NCBI RefSeq assembly: GCF_033843265.1
Contig: NZ_JAWXRD010000002.1
Coordinates: 310,001-374,000, forward strand
DNA length: 64,000 bases
DNA from: Scandinavium lactucae
GTDB taxonomy: Bacteria; Pseudomonadota; Gammaproteobacteria; Enterobacterales; Enterobacteriaceae
Direction: 5' to 3'
The first letter of the stretch is position 1. Every line of letters starts with the position of its first letter. The position numbers were made by a program, and so were the translations under genes. The notes beneath the pieces are model-generated. The model did no database searches. It was not told the origin of the DNA and saw only the letters and a program-made list of their open reading frames with translations. Positions 17,868 to 27,496 of the stretch are shown piece after piece.

Positions 17868-17876
17868 TGTTATGAT
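17868..17876 (+). promoter_or_regulatory. Extended -10 promoter of yajG
   Basis: TGTTATGAT fits an extended -10 element (TGnTATAAT), 50 bases before the yajG start. No convincing -35 hexamer lies at 17 bases. Confidence 0.5.
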
Positions 17877-17925
17877 GGCGGGAATTTTTCGCCCGTTGAA
17901 CCACAGTGACGCTGAGAGTCTGAAC

Positions 17926-18504
17926 ATGTTAAAAAAAATCCTCTTCCCGTTGGTTGCGATGTTTATGTTGGCCGGTTGTGCCAAGCCGCAGACCACGATT
18001 GATGTTTCCCCCAAAATCACCCTGCCTTCACAGGATCCAAGTCTGATGGGTGTAACCGTCAGCATTAACGGCGCGGATCAGCGTCCGGACCAGGCGCTGG
18101 CGAAAGTGACCCGCGATAATCAGTTGGTGACCCTGACCGCTTCCCGTGACCTGCGCTTCCTGCTGCAGGAAGTGCTTGAGAAGCAGATGACCGCACGCGG
18201 CTACATGGTGGGACCTAACGGTGCCGTTGACCTGCAAATCATCGTTAACAATCTGTATGCCGACGTGACGCAGGGCAACGTGCGTTACAACATCGCGACC
18301 AAAGCCGACATCGCTATCATCGCTACCGCCAAAAACGGTAACAAGATGACCAAAAACTACCGCGCAAGCTATCAGGTTGAAGGGGCGTTCACCGCTAACA
18401 ACCAGAACATTGCCAATGCGGTTAACAGCGTACTGACGGATACCATTTCCGATATGGCGCAGGACACCAGCGTCCACGACTTCATCAAACAGAACGCGCG
18501 TTAA
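17926..18504 (+). CDS. yajG: YajG, putative outer-membrane lipoprotein
   Basis: A 192-residue lipoprotein with a lipobox LAGC and lipidation cysteine C18 (MLKKILFPLV ... LAGCAKP); no Asp at +2, so outer-membrane sorting is expected. It matches E. coli YajG. The ATG at 17926 gives the signal peptide, while the longer open frame upstream lacks one at its start. It precedes ampG by 44 bases, and the two are probably cotranscribed, as in E. coli. Its function is not established. Confidence 0.93.
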   Translation: MLKKILFPLVAMFMLAGCAKPQTTIDVSPKITLPSQDPSLMGVTVSINGADQRPDQALAKVTRDNQLVTLTASRDLRFLLQEVLEKQMTARGYMVGPNGAVDLQIIVNNLYADVTQGNVRYNIATKADIAIIATAKNGNKMTKNYRASYQVEGAFTANNQNIANAVNSVLTDTISDMAQDTSVHDFIKQNAR

Positions 18505-18548
18505 GTTAATACTGACCCGGCCCTGCGCCGGGTCAGTTTTCAAAGCAC

Positions 18549-20024
18549 ATGCCTAATCACTACTTTCGTTTTTTCCAGCAACCCAAATCAGCCATTCTGC
18601 TGATACTCGGTTTCGCCTCCGGTTTACCGCTGGCACTGACCTCCGGCACGCTTCAGGCGTGGATGACGGTTGAGAATATCGATCTTAAAACCATTGGTTT
18701 CTTCTCCCTTGTCGGCCAGGCCTACGTCTTTAAATTCCTTTGGTCACCCATGATGGACCGCTATACGCCGCCATTTTTAGGGCGTCGTCGTGGTTGGTTG
18801 CTGACCACGCAGGTTCTGTTATTACTCTCCATCGCGGCGATGGGCTTCCTTGAACCCTCCTCGCAGCTGCGCTGGATGGCGGCACTCGCGGTCGTCATTG
18901 CCTTCTGCTCTGCTTCACAGGACATCGTCTTCGATGCCTGGAAAACCGACGTGCTTCCGCCGGAAGAGCGCGGCACTGGCGCGGCTATCAGCGTGCTCGG
19001 CTATCGTCTGGCTATGCTGGTGTCCGGTGGGCTGGCGCTGTGGCTGGCGGATCAGTGGCTGGGCTGGCAGGCCATGTACTGGCTGATGGCCGCCCTGATG
19101 ATCCCGTGCATCATCGCCACCCTTTTCGCGCCTGAACCGAGCGACGTCATTCCCGCTCCCAAAACGCTGGAACAGGCGGTGGCCGAACCGCTGCGTGATT
19201 TCTTTGGCCGTAATAATGCGTGGCTGATTCTGCTGCTGATTGTCCTTTATAAGCTCGGCGATGCCTTTGCGATGAGCCTGACCACCACCTTCCTGATTAG
19301 AGGGGTCGGTTTTGACGCGGGTGAAGTCGGCGTGGTGAATAAAACGCTTGGGCTATTTGCCACCATCCTCGGGGCATTGTATGGCGGCGTGCTGATGCAA
19401 CGTTTATCGTTGTTCCGGGCATTGCTGATATTCGGCATTTTGCAGGGCGCATCGAATGCCGGTTACTGGTTGCTGTCGATTACTGACAAAAGCATGCTGA
19501 GCATGGGCACCGCAGTCTTCTTCGAAAACCTGTGCGGTGGGATGGGGACATCGGCGTTTGTCGCCTTATTAATGACGCTGTGTAATAAGTCCTTCTCGGC
19601 GACGCAGTTTGCGTTGCTGTCGGCGCTCTCTGCAGTCGGTCGGGTGTACGTTGGGCCAATCGCAGGTTGGTTTGTTGAAGCCCATGGCTGGCCAACGTTC
19701 TATTTGTTCTCGGTGTTCGCCGCCATCCCAGGGCTGTTACTGCTGCTACTGTGTCGGCAAACGCTGGAATACACCTGGCAGAGTGAAAGCTTTATGCCAC
19801 GCACCGAATTTAAAGCCGGGTATTCTGTGGCGTTGAAGATCCTCGGCATTGGCTGTTTGATTCTGGGTGTCTGGCTGCTGCTGCTAATTCTGAACGCGCT
19901 CGACCTGACCGCCTTCTCCTTCCTGACGGGCCTGCTCGAAATCGGTGCCCTGATAGCCATCTTCGGCATCGTTTTGGGTGGCGTTCTTGATGCGCTGGCA
20001 TTACGGAAAACCCATCTGGCATGA
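18549..20024 (+). CDS. ampG: AmpG, anhydromuropeptide permease
   Basis: A 491-residue major-facilitator-type permease with about 14 hydrophobic helices that imports GlcNAc-anhydroMurNAc peptides for cell-wall recycling. In species carrying ampR/ampC this import is also required for beta-lactamase induction; neither gene is in this window. Length and sequence are those of E. coli AmpG (for example DRYTPPFLGRRRGW and ASQDIVFDAWKTDVL). It follows yajG in a two-gene unit and is followed by a candidate terminator. Confidence 0.97.
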   Translation: MPNHYFRFFQQPKSAILLILGFASGLPLALTSGTLQAWMTVENIDLKTIGFFSLVGQAYVFKFLWSPMMDRYTPPFLGRRRGWLLTTQVLLLLSIAAMGFLEPSSQLRWMAALAVVIAFCSASQDIVFDAWKTDVLPPEERGTGAAISVLGYRLAMLVSGGLALWLADQWLGWQAMYWLMAALMIPCIIATLFAPEPSDVIPAPKTLEQAVAEPLRDFFGRNNAWLILLLIVLYKLGDAFAMSLTTTFLIRGVGFDAGEVGVVNKTLGLFATILGALYGGVLMQRLSLFRALLIFGILQGASNAGYWLLSITDKSMLSMGTAVFFENLCGGMGTSAFVALLMTLCNKSFSATQFALLSALSAVGRVYVGPIAGWFVEAHGWPTFYLFSVFAAIPGLLLLLLCRQTLEYTWQSESFMPRTEFKAGYSVALKILGIGCLILGVWLLLLILNALDLTAFSFLTGLLEIGALIAIFGIVLGGVLDALALRKTHLA

Positions 20025-20041
20025 ACAAGAAATAATCGAAC

Positions 20042-20096
20042 ACGCCATTGTAGTTACTTCCAGTAATTATAACGGCGTTGTTTCATTCTTTTTTTC
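20042..20096 (+). terminator. Candidate terminator of ampG
   Basis: ACGCCATTGTAGTTAC pairs with GTAATTATAACGGCGT across a five-base loop (two G-U pairs, one mismatch), followed by a T-rich tail. Confidence 0.55.
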
Positions 20097-20415
20097 CGAT
20101 TGTTATTTTGTGCGTTATATAAATTCGGAAATTACTGGCGCTTTTTGAATTTCGGCATATTTCCTTAACCGATTCAGCTACTGGCGGATTATTTTTTTGT
20201 TTTTGTCATGTCGTGAATTTGATAATTATTTGTTAATCATTTGTGCTTTTTTGGCATTGTTTATACTCATTCCCAGTGAAACCCTCTCATTCTTTCCCGT
20301 TTGGTTATAACCCCGGTGTAATGCGCTATCCGCCTGGATTTTGGACACAATCAGCAACATCTGTGACAGCCCCGGCAGAACCCGGTAACACCCCAAAGAC
20401 ACTTCCTCAATCATG

Positions 20416-20444
20416 TTTACAGTAATGTAACCTTCCCGTAAAAT
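20416..20444 (+). promoter_or_regulatory. Sigma-70 promoter of the cyo operon
   Basis: TTTACA and TAAAAT are separated by 17 bases, about 50 bases before cyoA. Upstream, the 20100-20415 stretch is AT-rich and holds no gene. E. coli cyo is repressed by ArcA and Fnr; possible ArcA-like words (such as GTTAATCATTTGTG near 20230) are too weak to assign. Confidence 0.65.
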
Positions 20445-20493
20445 GCCCCCACACTTTAAACGCCACCAAATCCCGTGGAATTGAGGTCGTTAC

Positions 20494-21438
20494 ATGAGAC
20501 TCAGGAAATACAATAAAAGTTTGGGATGGTTGTCATTAATCGCAGGCACTGTTTTACTCAGTGGCTGTGATTCTGCGCTACTTGACCCCAAAGGACAGAT
20601 TGGACTGGAGCAACGCTCGCTGATACTGACGGCATTTGGCCTGATGTTAATCGTCGTGATTCCCGCCGTCTTAATGGCTGTTGGTTTCGCCTGGAAATAC
20701 CGTGCGAGCAACAAAGATGCGAAGTATAGCCCTAACTGGTCACACTCCAATAAAGTGGAAGCTGTGGTCTGGACGGTGCCTATCCTTATCATCCTGTTCC
20801 TTGCTGTGCTGACCTGGAAAACCACTCACGCGCTTGAGCCTAGCAAACCGCTGGCCCATGACGAGAAGCCAATCACTATCGAAGTGGTTTCCATGGACTG
20901 GAAATGGTTCTTCATTTATCCGGAGCAGGGCATTGCGACCGTTAACGAAATCGCTTTCCCGGCGAACGTTCCGGTTCAGTTCAAAGTCACCTCCAATTCC
21001 GTGATGAACTCGTTCTTTATCCCGCGTCTGGGAAGCCAGATTTACGCGATGGCCGGTATGCAGACAAACCTGCATCTGATTGCCAACGAAGCGGGCACCT
21101 ACGACGGTATCTCCGCCAGCTACAGTGGCAAGGGCTTCTCTGGTATGAAGTTCAAAGCAACTGCAACACCTGACCGCGCTACGTTCGACCAGTGGGTCGC
21201 GAAGGTGAAACAGTCTCAGAGCACCATGAACGATATGGACGCTTACGAGAAACTGGCTGCGCCGAGCGAGTACAACAAGGTGGAATATTTCTCCAGCGTG
21301 AAACCCGATTTGTTTAAAGACGTTATTAACAAATACATGGGTCACGGTCACATGGACATGAGCCAACCTGCCGGTGAGCACGCCTCACACGAAGGGATGG
21401 AAGGCATGGACATGAGCCACGCGGAAACCGCTCACTAA
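20494..21438 (+). CDS. cyoA: CyoA, cytochrome bo3 ubiquinol oxidase subunit II
   Basis: A 314-residue subunit II of the proton-pumping terminal oxidase of the aerobic respiratory chain. The lipoprotein signal peptide ends LLSGC (C25), two transmembrane helices follow (about 45-65 and 88-108), and then a periplasmic cupredoxin-fold domain that lacks the CuA ligands, as expected for quinol oxidases. The C-terminal tail is rich in His and Met (MGHGHMDMSQPAGEH...), as in E. coli. First gene of cyoABCDE. Confidence 0.98.
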   Translation: MRLRKYNKSLGWLSLIAGTVLLSGCDSALLDPKGQIGLEQRSLILTAFGLMLIVVIPAVLMAVGFAWKYRASNKDAKYSPNWSHSNKVEAVVWTVPILIILFLAVLTWKTTHALEPSKPLAHDEKPITIEVVSMDWKWFFIYPEQGIATVNEIAFPANVPVQFKVTSNSVMNSFFIPRLGSQIYAMAGMQTNLHLIANEAGTYDGISASYSGKGFSGMKFKATATPDRATFDQWVAKVKQSQSTMNDMDAYEKLAAPSEYNKVEYFSSVKPDLFKDVINKYMGHGHMDMSQPAGEHASHEGMEGMDMSHAETAH

Positions 21439-21457
21439 GGGGCCGAGGAAGAAAACG

Positions 21458-23449
21458 ATGTTCGGAAAATTGACACTGGATGCAGTGCCCTACCATGAAC
21501 CCATTATCGTGGTTACGGTGGCTGCAATTATCATCGGTGGTGCGGCCCTGCTGGGCCTGATCACTTACTTCGGTAAGTGGAGCTACCTTTGGAAAGAGTG
21601 GCTAACTTCGGTTGACCACAAAAAACTGGGCGTGATGTACTGCCTCGTCGGTATCGTGATGCTGATTCGTGGCTTCGCAGATGCCATCATGATGCGTAGC
21701 CAGCAGGTTCTTGCCTCGGCGGGTGAAGCCGGCTTCTTGCCACCTCACCACTACGATCAGATCTTTACCGCCCACGGCGTTATCATGATCTTCTTCGTAG
21801 CGATGCCATTGGTTATCGGCCTGATGAACGTGGTTGTTCCTCTGCAGATCGGCGCACGCGACGTTGCGTTCCCGTTCCTGAACAACCTCAGCTTCTGGTT
21901 CACCGTTGTCGGTGTGATTCTGGTTAACCTGTCTCTCGGTGTGGGCGAATTCGCACAGACCGGCTGGCTGGCCTATCCGCCGCTGTCAGGCATTGAGTAC
22001 AGTCCCGGCGTCGGGGTAGATTACTGGATCTGGGCACTTCAGCTCTCCGGTATTGGTACTACGCTGACCGGTATCAACTTCTTCGTGACCATTATCAAGA
22101 TGCGTGCGCCTGGCATGACCATGTTCAAGATGCCGGTATTTACCTGGGCCTCTCTGTGCGCAAACATCCTGATTATCGCTTCATTCCCGATCCTGACTGT
22201 CACCATCGCGCTGCTGACGCTTGACCGTTATCTCGGTACCCATTTCTTCACCAACGAAATGGGCGGCAACATGATGATGTACATCAACCTGATCTGGGCC
22301 TGGGGCCATCCGGAAGTGTACATTCTGGTTCTGCCCGTCTTCGGCGTGTTCTCTGAAGTTGCGGCAACCTTCTCGCGTAAGCGTCTGTTTGGTTACACCT
22401 CTCTGGTGTGGGCAACCGTGTGTATTACCGTTCTGTCGTTCATCGTTTGGCTGCACCACTTCTTCACTATGGGTGCGGGCGCGAACGTAAACGCCTTCTT
22501 CGGTATTGCCACCATGATTATCGCAATCCCTACCGGGGTTAAGATCTTCAACTGGCTGTTCACCATGTACCAGGGTCGTATCGTGTTCCACTCAGCGATG
22601 CTGTGGACCATCGGCTTTATCGTGACCTTCTCGGTCGGCGGTATGACCGGCGTTCTGCTGGCGGTGCCGGGTGCGGACTTCGTACTCCATAACAGTCTGT
22701 TCCTGATTGCCCACTTCCATAACGTAATCATTGGTGGTGTGGTGTTCGGTTGCTTCGCAGGGATCACCTACTGGTGGCCAAAAGCGTTCGGCTTCACGCT
22801 GAACGAAACCTGGGGCAAACGCGCATTCTGGTTCTGGATCATCGGCTTCTTCGTTGCATTTATGCCGCTGTACGTGCTTGGCTTCATGGGTATGACCCGT
22901 CGCCTGAGCCAGCAGATTGACCCGCAGTTCCACCCAATGCTGGTTGTGGCTGCGTGCGGTGCGGCGCTGATTGCCTGCGGTATCCTGTGTCAGCTGATTC
23001 AATACTACGTGTCTATTCGCGACCGCGAACAGAACCGTGACCTGACCGGTGACCCATGGGGTGGCCGTACGCTGGAGTGGGCAACCTCCTCTCCTCCGCC
23101 GTTCTACAACTTTGCCCACGTGCCGCACATTCATGAGCGTGACGCGTTCTGGGAAATGAAAGAGAAAGGCGAAGCGTACAAAAAACCGACTGGCTATGAA
23201 GAAATCCATATGCCGAAAAACAGCGGTGCAGGTATCGTCATTGCTGCCTTCGCAACAATATTCGGTTTTGCCATGATCTGGCATATCTGGTGGATGGCGA
23301 TCGTTGGTTTCCTCGGCATCGTTATCAGCTGGATTGTGAAGAGCTTCGACGAGGACGTGGATTACTACGTACCTGTTGCAGAAATCGAGAAACTGGAAAA
23401 CCAGCATTTCGATGAGATCTCCAAGGCAGGGCTGAAAAATGGCAACTGA
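21458..23449 (+). CDS. cyoB: CyoB, cytochrome bo3 subunit I
   Basis: The 663-residue catalytic subunit holding haem b, haem o3 and CuB. The conserved WGHPEVY motif supplies the His-Tyr cross-link and proton channel residue. The HH pair in WLHHFFTMG and the HFHNV motif supply further CuB and haem ligands. It has about 15 membrane helices and matches E. coli CyoB over its full length. It overlaps cyoC by 11 bases. Confidence 0.98.
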   Translation: MFGKLTLDAVPYHEPIIVVTVAAIIIGGAALLGLITYFGKWSYLWKEWLTSVDHKKLGVMYCLVGIVMLIRGFADAIMMRSQQVLASAGEAGFLPPHHYDQIFTAHGVIMIFFVAMPLVIGLMNVVVPLQIGARDVAFPFLNNLSFWFTVVGVILVNLSLGVGEFAQTGWLAYPPLSGIEYSPGVGVDYWIWALQLSGIGTTLTGINFFVTIIKMRAPGMTMFKMPVFTWASLCANILIIASFPILTVTIALLTLDRYLGTHFFTNEMGGNMMMYINLIWAWGHPEVYILVLPVFGVFSEVAATFSRKRLFGYTSLVWATVCITVLSFIVWLHHFFTMGAGANVNAFFGIATMIIAIPTGVKIFNWLFTMYQGRIVFHSAMLWTIGFIVTFSVGGMTGVLLAVPGADFVLHNSLFLIAHFHNVIIGGVVFGCFAGITYWWPKAFGFTLNETWGKRAFWFWIIGFFVAFMPLYVLGFMGMTRRLSQQIDPQFHPMLVVAACGAALIACGILCQLIQYYVSIRDREQNRDLTGDPWGGRTLEWATSSPPPFYNFAHVPHIHERDAFWEMKEKGEAYKKPTGYEEIHMPKNSGAGIVIAAFATIFGFAMIWHIWWMAIVGFLGIVISWIVKSFDEDVDYYVPVAEIEKLENQHFDEISKAGLKNGN

Positions 23450-24053
23450 TACTTTAACTAACGCGCATGCCCACGCGCACGAACATGGGCATCACGATAC
23501 AGGGCCGATGAAAGTCTTCGGCTTCTGGATCTACCTGATGAGCGACTGCGTTCTGTTCTCTATTCTGTTCGCGACCTATGCGGTGTTGGTTAACAACACC
23601 GCGGGTGGCCCGGCAGGTAAGGACATTTTTGAGCTGCCGTTTGTACTGGTCGAAACCGCCCTGCTCCTGTTCAGCTCCATTACTTATGGCATGGCGGCTA
23701 TCGCCATGTATAAGAACAATAAAAGCCAGGTTATCTCCTGGCTGGCGCTGACCTGGCTGTTTGGTGCAGGCTTCATCGGGATGGAACTCTATGAATTCCA
23801 TCACCTGATTGCCGAAGGCATGGGTCCGGATCGTAGTGGCTTCCTGTCCGCGTTCTTTGCGCTGGTCGGCACTCACGGTCTGCACGTGACCTCGGGTCTT
23901 ATCTGGATGGCCGTTCTGATGTTCCAGATAAGCCGTCGCGGCCTGACCAGTACTAACCGTACCCGTATCCTGTGCCTGAGCTTGTTCTGGCACTTCCTGG
24001 ACGTGGTGTGGATCTGTGTGTTCTCTGTAGTTTATCTGATGGGGGCGATGTAA
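23439..24053 (+). CDS. cyoC: CyoC, cytochrome bo3 subunit III
   Basis: A 204-residue five-helix subunit III with a His-rich N-terminus (HAHAHEHGHH). It matches E. coli CyoC. Its ATG lies inside cyoB and its stop overlaps the cyoD start (TAATG), consistent with coupled translation of the oxidase subunits. Confidence 0.97.
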   Translation: MATDTLTNAHAHAHEHGHHDTGPMKVFGFWIYLMSDCVLFSILFATYAVLVNNTAGGPAGKDIFELPFVLVETALLLFSSITYGMAAIAMYKNNKSQVISWLALTWLFGAGFIGMELYEFHHLIAEGMGPDRSGFLSAFFALVGTHGLHVTSGLIWMAVLMFQISRRGLTSTNRTRILCLSLFWHFLDVVWICVFSVVYLMGAM

Positions 24054-24379
24054 TGAGTCATTCAACCGATCACGGCGCATCCCACGGTAGCGTCAAAACC
24101 TACATGACAGGATTTATCCTGTCGATCATCCTGACGGCTATCCCGTTTGCGATGGTGATGAACGGATCTGCGTCCCACATGGCCATGATTGCCTGTGTCC
24201 TGGCGGCTGCGGTAGTTCAGATTGTGGTGCATCTGGTGTGCTTCCTGCACATGAACTCCAAGTCAGATGAGGGTTGGAATATGACGGCCTTCATCTTTAC
24301 TGTGCTAATCATTGCGATTGTGGTGATAGGTTCAATCTGGATCATGTGGAACCTTAACTACAACATGATGGTTCGATAA
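24053..24379 (+). CDS. cyoD: CyoD, cytochrome bo3 subunit IV
   Basis: A 108-residue subunit with three membrane helices (cytochrome o ubiquinol oxidase subunit IV family), needed for assembly of the CuB site in E. coli. The ATG at 24053 sits in TAATG, overlapping the cyoC stop by one base. The N-terminal HSTDHGASHG segment is cytoplasmic. Confidence 0.96.
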   Translation: MSHSTDHGASHGSVKTYMTGFILSIILTAIPFAMVMNGSASHMAMIACVLAAAVVQIVVHLVCFLHMNSKSDEGWNMTAFIFTVLIIAIVVIGSIWIMWNLNYNMMVR

Positions 24380-24390
24380 GAGCGGCGAGT

Positions 24391-25278
24391 ATGTTTAAGC
24401 AATACCTGCAAGTTACAAAACCTGGCATCATCTTCGGTAACCTGATCTCGGTGATCGGCGGTTTCCTGCTGGCTTCAAAAGGCAGCATCGACTATCCGCT
24501 GTTCGTTTATACCCTGGTCGGCGTGTCGCTGGTCGTTGCGTCCGGTTGTGTGTTTAACAACTACATCGACAGGGATATCGACAGGAAGATGGAACGGACC
24601 AAAAATCGGGTGCTGGTTAAAGGCCTGATTTCTCCGAACGTTTCGCTGGTGTATGCCACCTTGTTGGGTATTGCTGGCTTTATGCTCCTGTGGTTTGGTG
24701 CCAACCCGCTGGCGTGCTGGCTGGGCGTGATGGGCTTCGTGGTTTATGTTGGCGTTTACAGCCTGTACATGAAGCGCCATTCCGTTTACGGCACGCTGAT
24801 TGGCTCACTCTCCGGCGCTGCGCCGCCGGTGATTGGCTACTGCGCGGTAACCGGTAACTTTGACAGCGGCGCGGCTATCCTGCTGGCTATTTTCAGCCTG
24901 TGGCAGATGCCGCACTCCTACGCCATCGCGATTTTCCGCTTTAAGGATTATCAGGCGGCTAACATCCCGGTACTGCCGGTTGTTAAGGGGATTTCCGTTG
25001 CCAAACACCACATCACGCTCTACATCATTGCATTTGCTGTTGCGACCCTGATGTTGTCCCTGGGCGGCTACGCCGGATATAAATATCTGGTAGTGGCTGC
25101 TGCGGTCAGCGTTTGGTGGCTCGGCATGGCGTTGCGTGGGTACAAAGTGGCTGACGACAGAGTCTGGGCGCGTAAGCTGTTCGTGTTCTCTATCGTGGCC
25201 ATCACCTCACTGTCAGTAATGATGTCCGTCGACTTTATGGTGCCGGATTCACACCCTCTGCTGGCTTACGTCTGGTAA
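24391..25278 (+). CDS. cyoE: CyoE, protohaem IX farnesyltransferase
   Basis: A 295-residue UbiA-family membrane prenyltransferase that makes haem O by adding a farnesyl group to haem B, for use in CyoB. The aspartate-rich motif NNYIDRDID (56-64, D60/D64) binds magnesium-diphosphate. It is the last gene of cyoABCDE and ends before a strong terminator. Farnesyl diphosphate is supplied by IspA, encoded at 35.3 kb. Confidence 0.97.
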   Translation: MFKQYLQVTKPGIIFGNLISVIGGFLLASKGSIDYPLFVYTLVGVSLVVASGCVFNNYIDRDIDRKMERTKNRVLVKGLISPNVSLVYATLLGIAGFMLLWFGANPLACWLGVMGFVVYVGVYSLYMKRHSVYGTLIGSLSGAAPPVIGYCAVTGNFDSGAAILLAIFSLWQMPHSYAIAIFRFKDYQAANIPVLPVVKGISVAKHHITLYIIAFAVATLMLSLGGYAGYKYLVVAAAVSVWWLGMALRGYKVADDRVWARKLFVFSIVAITSLSVMMSVDFMVPDSHPLLAYVW

Positions 25279-25292
25279 GTCATCACGGGGTT

Positions 25293-25320
25293 AAAAAGGG
25301 TGCTTCGGCACCCTTTTTTA
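25293..25320 (+). terminator. Intrinsic terminator of the cyo operon
   Basis: AAAAAGGGTGC / GCACCCTTTTTT with the stable tetraloop TTCG, 15 bases after the cyoE stop. Confidence 0.93.
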
Positions 25321-25425
25321 TTGCCAGATTCAATGCTTCTCGATGTAATATTTGTTAAACAACCGCTTGTTTACCCTGCCCTTCCCCGGCCTTACACTAA
25401 GCGCTGATTTTATCCTGAGGTGGAA

Positions 25426-26790
25426 ATGAACGATTTTAAGATGACGCCAGGCGAATTGCGCGCGACCTGGGGTTTAGGGACCGTATTCTCTCTGCGCATG
25501 CTCGGCATGTTTATGGTTCTGCCCGTTCTGACTACTTACGGCATGGCGTTGCAAGGTGCCAGCGAAGCGCTGATTGGACTCGCTATCGGCATTTACGGGC
25601 TGGCCCAGGCGGTCTTCCAGATCCCATTCGGCCTGCTGTCTGACCGTATTGGCCGCAAGCCGCTGATTGTCGGCGGATTACTCATTTTTGTGCTCGGCAG
25701 CATGATCGCTGCCCTCTCAGATTCTATCTGGGGAATTATTCTAGGCCGTGCCTTACAAGGCTCCGGGGCGATTGCCGCCGCCGTTATGGCGCTGCTCTCT
25801 GACCTGACGCGTGAACAAAACCGTACCAAAGCGATGGCGTTTATCGGCGTCAGTTTCGGCGTCACCTTTGCTATCGCGATGGTACTCGGCCCGATAGTCA
25901 CGCATAAGCTTGGCCTGCACGCGCTGTTCTGGATGATCTCCGGCCTGGCGACGCTCGGCATTCTGCTCACCATTTGGGTGGTGCCTGACAGCGAAAACCA
26001 CGTTCTCAACCGCGAATCCGGGATGGTGAAAGGCTGTTTCAGTAAAGTGCTGATGGAGCCGCGTTTGCTGAAGCTAAACTTCGGCATTATGTGTCTGCAC
26101 ATTCTGCTGATGTCGACCTTTGTCGCCCTGCCCGGCCAGCTGGAAGCCGCTGGATTCCCGGCAGCAGAGCACTGGAAACTCTATCTGGTGACCATGCTTA
26201 TTTCGTTTGTGTCGGTGGTGCCTTTCATCATCTACGCCGAAGTAAAGCGCCGCATGAAACGCGTGTTCCTGGTCTGCATCGCCATTATCCTGATAGCCGA
26301 AATCGTGCTCTGGGGAGCCGGGGCTTACTTCTGGGAACTAGTGGCGGGTGTGCAGCTGTTCTTCCTCGCCTTTAACCTGATGGAAGCCCTCCTGCCGTCG
26401 CTTATCAGCAAAGAATCTCCGGCGGGTTATAAGGGCACGGCGATGGGGATTTACTCCACCAGCCAGTTCCTCGGCGTGGCCATCGGAGGCTCACTGGGCG
26501 GCTGGCTCGACGGATTCTTTGATTCCCAGACGGTGTTCCTGATGGGCGCACTGCTCTCTACCCTCTGGCTACTGATTGCCATGACGATGCAGGAACCGCC
26601 TTACGTCAGCAGCCTGCGGGTAAGCATTCCGGATGATGTCGACGCCGATGAAAATCTGAAAGCGCGCCTGTTAGCAAAAGACGGGGTGAAAGAAGTGCTG
26701 GTTGTCGCCGCCGAACGCTCTGCCTACGTCAAAATTGACAGCAAAGTAACCAACCGCTTTGAAGTGGAACAGGCGGTCGCCGGGGCATAA
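25426..26790 (+). CDS. yajR: YajR, MFS transporter with C-terminal YAM domain
   Basis: A 454-residue major facilitator transporter. Twelve membrane helices with the motif A loop (DRIGRKPLIVGG) are followed by a cytoplasmic ferredoxin-like YAM domain (about 390-454), as in the crystallised E. coli YajR. Its substrate is unknown. An in-frame GTG at 25420 lies inside the ribosome-binding site TGAGG, so the ATG at 25426 is preferred. It is convergent with yajQ. Confidence 0.95.
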   Translation: MNDFKMTPGELRATWGLGTVFSLRMLGMFMVLPVLTTYGMALQGASEALIGLAIGIYGLAQAVFQIPFGLLSDRIGRKPLIVGGLLIFVLGSMIAALSDSIWGIILGRALQGSGAIAAAVMALLSDLTREQNRTKAMAFIGVSFGVTFAIAMVLGPIVTHKLGLHALFWMISGLATLGILLTIWVVPDSENHVLNRESGMVKGCFSKVLMEPRLLKLNFGIMCLHILLMSTFVALPGQLEAAGFPAAEHWKLYLVTMLISFVSVVPFIIYAEVKRRMKRVFLVCIAIILIAEIVLWGAGAYFWELVAGVQLFFLAFNLMEALLPSLISKESPAGYKGTAMGIYSTSQFLGVAIGGSLGGWLDGFFDSQTVFLMGALLSTLWLLIAMTMQEPPYVSSLRVSIPDDVDADENLKARLLAKDGVKEVLVVAAERSAYVKIDSKVTNRFEVEQAVAGA

Positions 26791-26810
26791 AAAAGCGGGG
26801 TAATCCCCGC
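26789..26810 (-). terminator. Second terminator downstream of yajQ
   Basis: Minus-strand stem GCGGGG / CCCCGC with loop ATTA followed by six T residues; it overlaps the yajR stop codon. Confidence 0.65.
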
Positions 26811-26823
26811 CAGGTGTCTCACG

Positions 26824-26855
26824 AAAAACCACCTTCATGCGAGGTGGTTTTTTTA
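26824..26855. terminator. Bidirectional terminator between yajR and yajQ
   Basis: AAAACCACCT / AGGTGGTTTT with a 7-base loop, and A/T runs on both sides, fitting termination of both convergent genes. Confidence 0.85.
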
Positions 26856-27347
26856 TTAATCGCGGAAGTTTTTGAACTGGAACGGCTGGCCTAAGTTGCC
26901 ACCGCGTACCAGCGCCATCACGGCCTGCAGGTCATCGCGCGCTTTACCCGTGACACGAATTTCTTCGCCCTGGATCTGCGCCTGCACCTTCAGTTTGCTG
27001 TCTTTAATCAGCTTTACGATTTTCTTCTGAACGGCACTTTCAATGCCGGTTTTCAGCTTTCCTTCGACGAACCAGGTTTTGCCACTGTGGACAAACTCTT
27101 CCGGTACTTCGATGGAGTTACCTTCAATGCCGCGCTTGAGCAGCTTGGCGCGCAGGATATCCAGTAGCTGGTTAACCTGGAAATCAGACTCGCTCAGTAC
27201 TTTGATGGTCTGGTTTTTTTCGTTCAGCTCAATGCTGGCCTCTACCCCGCGGAAGTCGAAACGCGACTCCACTTCACGGGCCGCATTATCGACCGCGTTT
27301 TTAGCTTCCTGAAGATCAACTTCAGAGACAATATCGAAAGATGGCAT
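26856..27347 (-). CDS. yajQ: YajQ, UPF0234 nucleotide-binding protein
   Basis: A 163-residue protein of two ferredoxin-like domains, nearly identical to E. coli YajQ. Family members bind nucleotides, and homologues in Xanthomonas and Pseudomonas bind cyclic di-GMP; the role in Enterobacteriaceae is unsettled. The start MPSFDIVSEVDLQE is the family start. It is divergent from panE. Confidence 0.95.
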   Translation of the reverse strand: MPSFDIVSEVDLQEAKNAVDNAAREVESRFDFRGVEASIELNEKNQTIKVLSESDFQVNQLLDILRAKLLKRGIEGNSIEVPEEFVHSGKTWFVEGKLKTGIESAVQKKIVKLIKDSKLKVQAQIQGEEIRVTGKARDDLQAVMALVRGGNLGQPFQFKNFRD

Positions 27348-27496
27348 ATTTTATTCTCCCTCTCTTTTTGTTGCGATGCATAATACCCGCAACGTTAAAG
27401 AACACAACCTGTTATCCCGGTGAGGTGACTGCGGACGTGCCGTCGGCGCTATAATAGTATCATAACGCCTGATCCCGCAGCAGGTGAGGAGGAACA

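Noticed and set aside
20225..20250. ArcA box upstream of cyoA
   Set aside because: The GTTAATCATTTGTG word is too degenerate and about 200 bases from the promoter.
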